Origin: Planctomycetota bacterium
GTDB taxonomy: Bacteria; Planctomycetota; SBBH01; JAHFOU01
Assembly: GCA_023261525.1 (NCBI GenBank)
Contig: JAHFOU010000111.1
Span: 1 to 7,286 of the forward strand
Direction: 5' to 3'
Length of the DNA: 7,286 bases
Shown in pieces: positions 1-5,874 of this stretch. The position numbers were made by a program, and so were the translations under genes. Below the pieces are notes generated by a model that ran no database searches, had not been told where the DNA came from, and saw only the letters and a program-made list of their open reading frames with translations. Each line of letters opens with the position of its first letter. Position 1 is the first letter of the stretch.

Positions 1-412
1 CCAGGCTCATGTTCGGGGCGACCAGGACGGGAACCTTGCGCGCGATGGCCGCCAGGGTGGCCCGGGCGGCTTCGGAAAGGCCCGTGGTGCCGATGACCAG
101 CGCGAAGCCGCCCTGCCCCCAGGAGACCAGGCGGGACTGGGTGGCCGCCGCGTCGGAGAAGTCGATCAGCACGTCGGGACGGGCCTTCCCCAGCTCCGCG
201 GTCACCTTCACGCCGGCCAGCTCGCGGCCCAGGCCGGGGCTGGCGGGACGGTCCAGGGCCGCGACCAGCGCCATCCCGGGGAACTCCGGCAGGAGGGCGG
301 CGATGCGCGTTCCCATCTTGCCGCAGGCCCCGTGGAGCGCGATGCGCGTCATCTTCGAAGTCTTCTTCATGCTGAAGATCCGTGCGGGGCGCGACGATGC
401 CGACTTAGCCAT
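1..412 (-). CDS. dapB: 4-hydroxy-tetrahydrodipicolinate reductase, N-terminal part (cut by window edge)
   Basis: DapB is a cytoplasmic enzyme that reduces the cyclic intermediate of the diaminopimelate/lysine pathway with NAD(P)H, feeding lysine and peptidoglycan synthesis. The visible part is the Rossmann nucleotide-binding domain. It has the glycine motif GACGKMG at residues 28-34 counted from position 412, then an acidic residue after the second strand (AALDRP), IDFSDAAAT, the conserved GTTG, and APNMS just before the edge. The substrate-binding domain with the catalytic histidine lies outside the window. Three in-frame ATGs compete. The one at 412 has a good ribosome binding site (GGAGG, 6 nt spacing) but adds about 20 residues with no family counterpart. 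Those at 370 and 352 give a normal DapB N-terminus (MTRIALHG from 352) but weak ribosome sites. The 412 start would overlap the opposite-strand gene's ATG. Product identity is secure; the exact start is not. Confidence 0.93.
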   Translation of the reverse strand, partial: MAKSASSRPARIFSMKKTSKMTRIALHGACGKMGTRIAALLPEFPGMALVAALDRPASPGLGRELAGVKVTAELGKARPDVLIDFSDAAATQSRLVSWGQGGFALVIGTTGLSEAARATLAAIARKVPVLVAPNMSL

Positions 413-689
413 GGATGGCCTCCAATGTCCCGGGGAACCGTACACGATCAGCCGACTGATCTGCCGCGGACGCCAGGCCAAGAGCTACGCGAAGTGCCCC
501 TCCTGCCCGAACCGTGAGCTGGGCGCCGAGGTCATCGCGATCCAGGCCGCCCCGCCCTCCATGCCGCCCCGTGCCGAGGTGACCGCGCCGGCGAGGGCCC
601 AGGCTCCCGGGATCGCCGGCTTCCGGGTGCCCACCCTTCCCGAATCGGGATGGATGGCCCTGGCGCGCCGGATCTACGACTACTTCTAG
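411..689 (+). CDS. Small cysteine-containing protein of unknown function (92 aa)
   Basis: I do not assign a family. The case for a real gene is almost exclusive G/C third positions and a coherent protein that runs to a stop 2 bp short of the convergent neighbour. The N-terminal half holds four cysteines: Cys in LQCPGEPY, one in LICRGRQ, and a CPSC pair about 15 residues later. That could bind a metal or form a small knuckle. A low-complexity Ala/Pro stretch follows, then a C-terminus reading GIAGFRVPTLPE...LARRIYDYF. This end vaguely resembles the N-terminus of phosphohexomutases (GIRG...LARRIG.YF), so the gene may derive from, or be related to, a leader domain of such an enzyme; that is a guess from memory of the motif. 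The ATG at 411 has no Shine-Dalgarno sequence and overlaps the longest DapB start on the opposite strand. The open frame extends further upstream, but there it is antisense to dapB and not credible. Confidence 0.65.
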   Translation: MDGLQCPGEPYTISRLICRGRQAKSYAKCPSCPNRELGAEVIAIQAAPPSMPPRAEVTAPARAQAPGIAGFRVPTLPESGWMALARRIYDYF

Positions 690-691
690 CC

Positions 692-1117
692 TCATCGCTT
701 CGCCTTCCTGCGCCGGCGGGCGACCTCGTCCCGGATGTAGGAGACGATCTCCTCGGTGGAGGCTCCGGGGGTGAAGAGGCGGCCCACGCCCGCCTTCTGG
801 AGCTTGCGGACGTCCTCGTCGGGAAGGATGCCCCCGCCGGTCAGGAGGACCCCGCCCAGGCCCCGGGCCTTCAGGAGCTTGAGCACCCGCGGGAAGAGGG
901 TCATGTGGGCGCCCGACAGGACGGAGAGCGCCACCACGTCCACGTCCTCCTGCACCGCCGCCGCGGCGATCATCTCCGGGGTCTGGTGGAGGCCGGAGTA
1001 GATCACCTCCATCCCCGCGTCGCGGAGGGAGGCGGCGACGACCCGGGCCCCGCGGTCATGGGAATCCAGGCCCGGCTTGGCCACGAGGACGCGGATAGGA
1101 CGCTCGGGATTCGTCAT
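692..1117 (-). CDS. Stand-alone B12-binding protein, methylmalonyl-CoA mutase C-terminal domain type
   Basis: This 141-aa protein is essentially one cobalamin-binding Rossmann-like domain, the size of the small or C-terminal component of split acyl-CoA mutases. The base-off/His-on signature DxHxxG is intact (D18, H20, G23 in PGLDSHDRGARVVA), so H20 should be the lower axial cobalt ligand. The typical SVLSGAHMTLFP segment (from about residue 65) and LLTGGGILPDED (from about residue 91), which line the nucleotide-tail pocket, are also present. It ends in a very basic tail (RRRRKAKR). Known relatives pair with a separate TIM-barrel subunit to interconvert methylmalonyl-CoA and succinyl-CoA, or isobutyryl- and butyryl-CoA. 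No large subunit, epimerase or MeaB-type G protein is in view, so the substrate is open. Its ATG overlaps the upstream gene's stop as ATGA, showing translational coupling. A longer reading frame upstream is antisense-free but lies inside the M16-like gene in another frame, so I rejected it. Confidence 0.9.
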   Translation of the reverse strand: MTNPERPIRVLVAKPGLDSHDRGARVVAASLRDAGMEVIYSGLHQTPEMIAAAAVQEDVDVVALSVLSGAHMTLFPRVLKLLKARGLGGVLLTGGGILPDEDVRKLQKAGVGRLFTPGASTEEIVSYIRDEVARRRRKAKR

Positions 1118-3453
1118 TTCGGAACCCCGGCCACGCGGGCGGCCTTGAGCCAGGGCGTCACGATCTCCACGAAGCCCGCGGCCGTCATGGCGCGCAGGGC
1201 CGCGTCCATGCGGTCCGCCCAGTCCGGATCCCCGCCCCCGTCCTGCCAGGCCACGGCATCCACCATCATGGCCCGCCAGTCCTCCTTCGCGAACCCCTCC
1301 CTCAGGCTCAGGGCATGCCCCTTCAGGTTCTCCATGACCGGGGAATCCTCCCGGAGGAGCTTCACGGTCTTGGCCCCGGATGCGGCCCACTCCAGGATCT
1401 CCCGGCGCTCCCCTTGCTGGAACCGGAGAACCAGATGGGCGGCGTTCCCCGCCTTGCAGCGCGAGACAGCCTGAGGAGGCCGGACCAGGGTCGGCAATTG
1501 CAGGGTGAAGGGGCCATAGGTTTTCTTGGCCCGGGTCTGCGGATCCAGCCAGCAGGCCAGGAGCCTGGCCGCGGCGCGGGACTCCGCATCCGTCTCGACC
1601 AGGGGCACGATCAGGTCGAAGGGCGCCGCATCAGGAAGCCTGAGGCTTTCCTCCGGCAATGAGAACGCGACGGGGCGAGGAGCCGACGGGGGCTCTCCCG
1701 GAAGGCGAAGGGCCTCCAGGGCGGGGACGGGATGCGGCCCGCAGACCATCAGGATCCAGGAGGGGGCCGGACCGGGACAGGCGTGGTTGAGGGCCGGCAC
1801 GGGAGCCCCCCCCGCGGAGGCCGCCGGGGGCGTCCTCAGCCAGGACTGGATCTCCTCCAGGCGGGCCTCCAGCTCCCCAGGAGTCCAGCAGGGGGACGGG
1901 AGGTCGAAGGCGAGGTGATCCCCCCGGGCCTTGAATTCCGCCCCGGGAGGAGCGGCCTCGAGGGCGGCCGCGTAGGCCCGGGTGCCGCGCTCGAAGATCC
2001 CCCGCGGGTAGTACCCGTGCACGGTGTACCAGCAGGCGTCCGCAACCTCCAGGAAGAGGACCCGCCCGCCGTCCAGGGCACGGACCGAGGGATCCCGGAA
2101 GGTCTGTCGGCAGGGAGGATCCTGGTCGGGCGGCGGGGCGTCGCGGAAGGGCAGGGGAGTCCAGCGGAGGGGGTCACCGGTCCTGGGTGTCAGCGCGGCC
2201 AGCTCCCCCTCGGGGGCGCTCGCCACCGCCAGCTGCCGCTCCGGAACCAGGATACCGGCCGCCAAGGCCTTCAGCCTCTGGAGATCCATCCGGGACAGCC
2301 GGTCCAGCTCCTCCCAGGGAGAGTGCCCCGCCCAGCCCAGGGGGTCGGATTCGAAGGCGACCTTCCAGCTGATCCAGTAGGCGGTCCTCATCCCCCCGCT
2401 GCCCCCTCCGTTCGAGGCCAGCTGGCGCCACAGCGCTTCGGCTGCCGCACGCACCGATTCCTGGGTAGGCGAGGCCGGGAAGCCCGCCAGACGCGCCTCA
2501 AGGATTGGCAGGAGGGCCACGGCATCCCCCGGCACCTCGATCCGCAGCAGGCGCTGGCCCGGACGCGCATCCACGCTGGCCTCGCAAGCCCCGCAGCTCT
2601 CCAGGCCCCGGAGGTGGCTTTGGAGCAGCCCCGCCAGGACCATGGCCTCGACGGTGGGGACCTCGGGCGGGACCGGATACGCGATGCGCACTCTGCGCGC
2701 CGAATCGTCCACGACCTTGAGGCCCGGGGTGAACCCGGAGAACTGGGCCGGCTCGGGCTGGTACCCGGGCGGGTTCGGGAGGTCCTCCAGGGCCTTGGCC
2801 AGGGCGCGCAGGGTCCCCGCCGGCGGGAAGGCCCCGACCACGGTCACCTGGGCCCGGGCTGGCACGAAGTGGCGGGTCAGGAAGGCCCGGAGCTCCGCCT
2901 GGGTCAGGTCCCCGGAAGCGGCCGTCGGTTCCCCCGAAAACGACTCGGCGAACCCCGCCCGGTCCAGCATGTCCACGGGACGCGGGATGCTGACATGGAG
3001 GATGGGGTACATCTCCTTCACCTGCGAGAGGCTCCCCCCTGATGCGGCGTGCTCCGGGTCGGTGCCCTGGAGCATCTCCCGGATGGCTGCGATCCCCACG
3101 TCCAGGTCCCCCGTGTGCAGGAAGATGTCCTGGGAAAAGACCTCGGGGGCGAAATTGGTGGGATCGCACCATCCCCCCCGGGCCTCGACTGCGTGCAACC
3201 AGGTCCCTTCGCCGAAGCGGACCACCGCCGTGAGTGCCGACGGGGCCAGGCCGGCCCGCCCGGGCGGCTCATCCCGGAACGAAACGCGGAAGGAGAGCTT
3301 GAGGGACACGCAGGGCGCCTGCCCCTCAGGGCAAAGCACCACCCGGACCCCGTTCTTCAGGGTGGCGTGATAGACGGGCGGGCAGGGCAGGGAGGACGGC
3401 ACCGGAGTCGCGGCGCATCCGGCCAGGAGCAGGAAAGGCAGCAGGCGCTTCAC
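1114..3453 (-). CDS. M16-peptidase-like lipoprotein without the zinc-binding motif
   Basis: This 779-aa protein has the organisation of a tandem M16 (insulinase/pitrilysin-like) peptidase. A short lipoprotein signal carries a lipobox, LLAGC, with acylated Cys13. It is followed by the M16 opening (LKNGVRVVLCPEG, then RVSFRDEPPGRAGLA at about residues 56-70) and an EARGGWCDPTNFAPEVF segment matching the usual A.GG.....T........ strand. The catalytic HxxEH expected right after GLA reads PSALT (residues 71-75), so both histidines and the glutamate are gone. A second degenerate M16-like half follows from about residue 450. It is probably a non-catalytic binding or chamber protein anchored to a membrane in the periplasm, as seen for inactive partners in M16 heterodimers; that role is inferred. 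GTG is the first usable start, with AGGA 11 nt upstream and a TAGGAT -10-like hexamer 10 nt upstream. The signal peptide is unusually short (12 residues). The gene is coupled by ATGA overlap to the downstream B12 protein. Confidence 0.82.
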   Translation of the reverse strand: MKRLLPFLLLAGCAATPVPSSLPCPPVYHATLKNGVRVVLCPEGQAPCVSLKLSFRVSFRDEPPGRAGLAPSALTAVVRFGEGTWLHAVEARGGWCDPTNFAPEVFSQDIFLHTGDLDVGIAAIREMLQGTDPEHAASGGSLSQVKEMYPILHVSIPRPVDMLDRAGFAESFSGEPTAASGDLTQAELRAFLTRHFVPARAQVTVVGAFPPAGTLRALAKALEDLPNPPGYQPEPAQFSGFTPGLKVVDDSARRVRIAYPVPPEVPTVEAMVLAGLLQSHLRGLESCGACEASVDARPGQRLLRIEVPGDAVALLPILEARLAGFPASPTQESVRAAAEALWRQLASNGGGSGGMRTAYWISWKVAFESDPLGWAGHSPWEELDRLSRMDLQRLKALAAGILVPERQLAVASAPEGELAALTPRTGDPLRWTPLPFRDAPPPDQDPPCRQTFRDPSVRALDGGRVLFLEVADACWYTVHGYYPRGIFERGTRAYAAALEAAPPGAEFKARGDHLAFDLPSPCWTPGELEARLEEIQSWLRTPPAASAGGAPVPALNHACPGPAPSWILMVCGPHPVPALEALRLPGEPPSAPRPVAFSLPEESLRLPDAAPFDLIVPLVETDAESRAAARLLACWLDPQTRAKKTYGPFTLQLPTLVRPPQAVSRCKAGNAAHLVLRFQQGERREILEWAASGAKTVKLLREDSPVMENLKGHALSLREGFAKEDWRAMMVDAVAWQDGGGDPDWADRMDAALRAMTAAGFVEIVTPWLKAARVAGVPK

Positions 3454-3463
3454 GGCGCGAGGA

Positions 3464-3469
3464 ATCCTA
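3464..3469 (-). promoter_or_regulatory. Candidate -10 (TAGGAT) for the M16-like gene
   Basis: On the minus strand TAGGAT lies 10 nt before the GTG at 3453 and fits the TANNNT -10 pattern. No convincing -35 is seen 16-18 nt upstream. Transcription would start only a few nucleotides before the GTG. Weak on its own; supported by similar spacing at other starts in the window. Confidence 0.3.
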
Positions 3470-3499
3470 CCCGATGGACCCCGCGGGTAGAAGCCGGAC

Positions 3500-3529
3500 T
3501 TGCCCGTCCCCCCGGAGCCCCATTATGAT
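3500..3529 (+). promoter_or_regulatory. Candidate promoter for the 160-aa protein/bshC operon
   Basis: TTGCCC at 3500-3505 (4 of 6 to TTGACA) and TATGAT at 3524-3529 (5 of 6 to TATAAT) are separated by 18 bp, in a 71-bp spacer that must hold promoters for two divergent operons. The -10 contains the first candidate ATG (3525). If this promoter is used, transcription begins near 3536-3537 and the mRNA would start at the second ATG (3537), making it leaderless. A GGAG at 3514-3517 upstream of the first ATG argues for the alternative. Confidence 0.45.
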
Positions 3530-4007
3530 TGCTGGGATGAGCGATCCCGAGGCACGCCCCCTCCTGGACCCCTCCGCCAGCCCGGCCGAGAAGGCCGAGC
3601 AGGTCCACGCCATCTTCCAAAGCCTGGTCGCCACCCTGACCGAGGAGGAGGCCCGGGCCGTCTCCGACCGCTTCTCCCAGGCCATGGCCCTGGTGGCCCG
3701 CCGCGAGGTGATCTCCGCCATGGAGCGCCTGAGGCAGGAGATGCTCCAGGTCCTGCGCGAGGCCCCCCGTCCGGAGCCCCCCCTCATCCTCCTGCCGGAC
3801 ACGGGATCCGCGGAGTCCCCTGCGCCCCACCTGGGTGACGACTCCCTGAGGGACATGCAGGAGCGCATCGCCGGCTGCATCCGGGAGGTGCTCTACGAGG
3901 CCGCGGGCCTGGGCCCGGGCGCCTCCTCGCCGGGCCTTCCGCAGGAAACCGTCCGCAAGCTGGCCCGGGGCCTGACGGGCACCCACCTGCGCCGCTCGAG
4001 GCGCTGA
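3525..4007 (+). CDS. Hypothetical helical protein encoded upstream of bshC (160 aa)
   Basis: I do not recognise a family. The protein looks soluble, with no signal peptide or membrane segment. Residues about 20-80 are predicted by eye to be helical, rich in Glu, Arg and Ala (AEKAEQVHAIFQSL to MERLRQEMLQVL). A Pro-rich linker (EAPRPEPPLILLPD) comes next, then a second helix (LRDMQERIAGCIREVLYEAAG) and a basic tail ending HLRRSRR. Single cysteine in the second helix. Start choice: ATG 3525 has GGAG with 7-nt spacing; ATG 3537 sits 7 nt after a TATGAT hexamer and would be a leaderless start, giving 156 aa. Its stop overlaps the probable bshC start as CTGA, so the two are almost certainly co-transcribed and translationally coupled. 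That makes a link to bacillithiol synthesis or to BshC folding possible but unproven. Helix content alone could equally fit a regulator or an adaptor. Confidence 0.72.
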   Translation: MIAGMSDPEARPLLDPSASPAEKAEQVHAIFQSLVATLTEEEARAVSDRFSQAMALVARREVISAMERLRQEMLQVLREAPRPEPPLILLPDTGSAESPAPHLGDDSLRDMQERIAGCIREVLYEAAGLGPGASSPGLPQETVRKLARGLTGTHLRRSRR

Positions 4008-5476
4008 CGCCGATCCGCCTGCGCACCGAGCGCCTTCCCTCCCCTCCCCCGGCCGCCGGCGACCTCGCCGCCGGATGGAGCCGGGATCCCCAGGCCCTGG
4101 CCTGGGCCCTGCCGTCTCCCGCGACGCCCGCGGCCATCGAGGCCAGGCGCAAGGTCCTGGCCCCGGCCCCCGCCCGCACGGCGCTGTCCCGACGGCTGGA
4201 GGAGCACCACCGCCGCCTGGGCGCCTCTGCCGCCTCCCTGGCCGCCTGTGTGCGCCTGGGGGAGGCCGGAGCCCTCTGCGTGGTCGCCGGCCAGCAGCCG
4301 GCGCCGGGCCTGGGCCCGCTCTACGCCCTCCACAAGGCCGCCGCCGCCGTCTCCCTGGCCCGCCGCTGGCAGGCCGTGCCGGTCTTCTGGGTGGCCGGGG
4401 ACGACCACGACCTGGCCGAGGCCTCCCAGGTCGAAGGCCTTCAGGTCCCGCTTTCCGCACCGCCCGGCACCCCGCTCAACCTCCTGCCCTGCGACGACAC
4501 CCTGAAAACCTGGCTGGAGACCTGGCGCTCCAGCCTGCCGCCCTCTCCCCACCGGGATCCCCTGTTCGCCCGCTTGACAGCCTCCTGTGCGGGAACCTGG
4601 TCGGACTGGATGGCCCGGACCCTGCTGACGCTCTTCGACGGGCTGGTCGTGGTTGATCCGGCCTGGGTCCGGGACCTCACGGCCGGGACCCTGGCACGCT
4701 ACCGGGCCTCCGAGCCGTCTGCCCTCACAGCGCTGGCGGAGCACTCCAGGAAGCTGACGTCCGCCGGCTTCCGCCTCCAGGCCTCCCCCCTGCCCCAGAC
4801 CCATCTGTTCTCCATCCGCGACGGGAAGCGCCAGCGTTCGCCCGAAGGCGACAGCCCGGACGTCCTCCTCAGGCCCGTGGTCCAGGATGCCCTCCTGCCG
4901 GTGCTGGCCATGGTGGCGGGTCCCGGCGAGGCGGCCTACCTGGGCCAGGCGGGCCCCCTGTACGAGGCCCTCGGGGTCTCGCGCCCTCCCCTGGCCCTCA
5001 GGCCCCCGCTGACCCTGGTGGCGGCCAAGGACCTGGAGCATCTCAAGGCCTGGGGCCTGCCCACGTCCTCCGCCCTGCTCGGGGAGCAGGGCATCCTCCA
5101 GGCCCTGAAGGCCGCCCATCCCCCGTCCGACCGGGCGGTCCGCCTCCGCCAGGCCGGCCAGCGCTGGGAATCCGAGATCCTGCCCCTGGCCGGGGAGGGG
5201 CTGGAGGGACCGGCCGCCTCGACCGCGCGCGCGGTCCGCGAGGCCATGGACGCCCTGGCCAAGCGCCTGGAACGCCAGGAAGAGGAGCGCCTGGGGATCG
5301 ACCGGCGCCGGGCCCAGGCCCTGGGCCGCTGGGCCCTGCCTTCCGGGAAGCCCCAGGAGAGGACGCTCAACGCCTGGTCCGTGCTCTGCCGCTTCGGGGA
5401 GGGGCTGGCCGGAGCCCTGGTGGACTCCGTGGACTGGACCCAAAGCGGGCCCCTGCTCGCCGTCGTCGAGGCCTAG
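4004..5476 (+). CDS. bshC: Bacillithiol biosynthesis cysteine-adding enzyme BshC
   Basis: BshC is the cytoplasmic enzyme credited with the last step of bacillithiol synthesis, joining cysteine to glucosaminyl-malate made by BshA and BshB. Recognition rests on VVAGQQPAPGLGPLYALHKA (residues 93-112) and VPVFWVAGDDHDLAEASQ (about 125-142), which match the family core TGQQ.GLFTGPLYT..K and VFW.A.EDHD.EE. A C-terminal helical or coiled-coil arm (about 412-447) ends in GKPQERTLN (448-456), also a family hallmark. The usual EDHD is DDHD here. No ATG, GTG or TTG exists in frame between the preceding gene and the GTG at 4250, which would delete about 80 residues just before the GQQ motif. The frame is open with protein-like sequence back to 4004, where CTG overlaps the previous stop (CTGA). 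I therefore choose CTG 4004 (490 aa, somewhat shorter than the roughly 540 aa of Bacillus). bshA and bshB are not in the window. The stop codon is nested with that of the convergent gene. Confidence 0.92.
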   Translation: MTPIRLRTERLPSPPPAAGDLAAGWSRDPQALAWALPSPATPAAIEARRKVLAPAPARTALSRRLEEHHRRLGASAASLAACVRLGEAGALCVVAGQQPAPGLGPLYALHKAAAAVSLARRWQAVPVFWVAGDDHDLAEASQVEGLQVPLSAPPGTPLNLLPCDDTLKTWLETWRSSLPPSPHRDPLFARLTASCAGTWSDWMARTLLTLFDGLVVVDPAWVRDLTAGTLARYRASEPSALTALAEHSRKLTSAGFRLQASPLPQTHLFSIRDGKRQRSPEGDSPDVLLRPVVQDALLPVLAMVAGPGEAAYLGQAGPLYEALGVSRPPLALRPPLTLVAAKDLEHLKAWGLPTSSALLGEQGILQALKAAHPPSDRAVRLRQAGQRWESEILPLAGEGLEGPAASTARAVREAMDALAKRLERQEEERLGIDRRRAQALGRWALPSGKPQERTLNAWSVLCRFGEGLAGALVDSVDWTQSGPLLAVVEA

Positions 5477-5874
5477 GGCGCTTCCGCGTCCTCAGGGAAG
5501 AGCGGGACCGAGAGGTCTTTCTCTAGGTCGTCCACCAGCTCCCAGGCGTCCTTGCGCACCCTCCAGACCAGCCGGTGCTCCTCCGGATCGCAGGGTTCGT
5601 TGGGGTTCGTGTTCGACCAGCGCCAGCGGGTGCGGACCTCCATGGGAAGGGAGGCCCCGGGCACGGGAACGGCCAGCAGGGCCGGATAGGAAGTCCCCCC
5701 GTCCGGAGGATGCATCCAGACGACGGAGAAGCTGTAGTCCTCGGAACTGCGGTTCGTCTCCCCCGCAAACCGCTGGATCGCGGTGTTGAGGTGGAGCCCG
5801 TACCCCAGCAGGAAGCCGAGGAGGGTCATGATCCCCAGGGTCAGCCAGATCAGGGCCTTGGTGCCGGAGGTCAT
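5473..5874 (-). CDS. Hypothetical single-pass membrane protein (133 aa)
   Basis: No family recognised. One strong transmembrane helix at about residues 7-27 (ALIWLTLGIMTLLGFLLGYG) follows a short N-terminus with a single lysine. A soluble domain of about 100 residues then follows, rich in Trp, Pro and acidic residues (VVWMHPPDGG, RTRWRWSNTNPNEPCDPEEHRLVWRV) and ending in an acidic tail (LFPEDAEAP). This is a membrane-anchored protein whose domain is probably periplasmic; an uncleaved signal anchor is the simplest reading. Its ATG overlaps the stop of the upstream zinc-ribbon gene as ATGA, so the two are coupled and may act together. Its TAG stop shares the palindrome CTAG with the bshC stop on the other strand. 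A longer frame running upstream to 6168 is a shadow inside the zinc-ribbon gene. Confidence 0.78.
   Translation of the reverse strand: MTSGTKALIWLTLGIMTLLGFLLGYGLHLNTAIQRFAGETNRSSEDYSFSVVWMHPPDGGTSYPALLAVPVPGASLPMEVRTRWRWSNTNPNEPCDPEEHRLVWRVRKDAWELVDDLEKDLSVPLFPEDAEAP

Noticed and set aside
9..410. Upstream extension of the small cysteine protein
   Set aside because: Antisense to dapB, whose Rossmann motifs are unmistakable; only the part from 411 looks coding.
1118..1390. N-terminal extension of the B12-binding protein
   Set aside because: Gly/Arg-rich, overlaps the M16-like gene in another frame and has no family counterpart; the ATG at 1117 gives the expected domain start and ATGA coupling.
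1732..3042. 436-aa open frame on the plus strand
   Set aside because: Antisense to the M16-like gene and compositionally degenerate.
4057..4070. CGGCGA-CC-TCGCCG inverted repeat early in bshC
   Set aside because: The 2-nt loop is too tight and such GC palindromes are expected by chance at this base composition.
3450..4460. 336-aa open frame on the minus strand
   Set aside because: Arg/Gly/Pro-rich, antisense to the 160-aa gene and the bshC N-terminus; shadow frame.
3893..5443. 516-aa open frame on the minus strand
   Set aside because: Antisense to bshC, with Gly/Arg/Pro/Gln-rich low-complexity translation and no domain; a shadow of high GC3 coding sequence.
5476..5491. GGGCGC-TTCC-GCGTCC hairpin just after the bshC stop, as a terminator
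   Set aside because: Six-base-pair stem with one G-T pair and no following T tract; it also lies within the codons of the convergent gene. Not enough to call.
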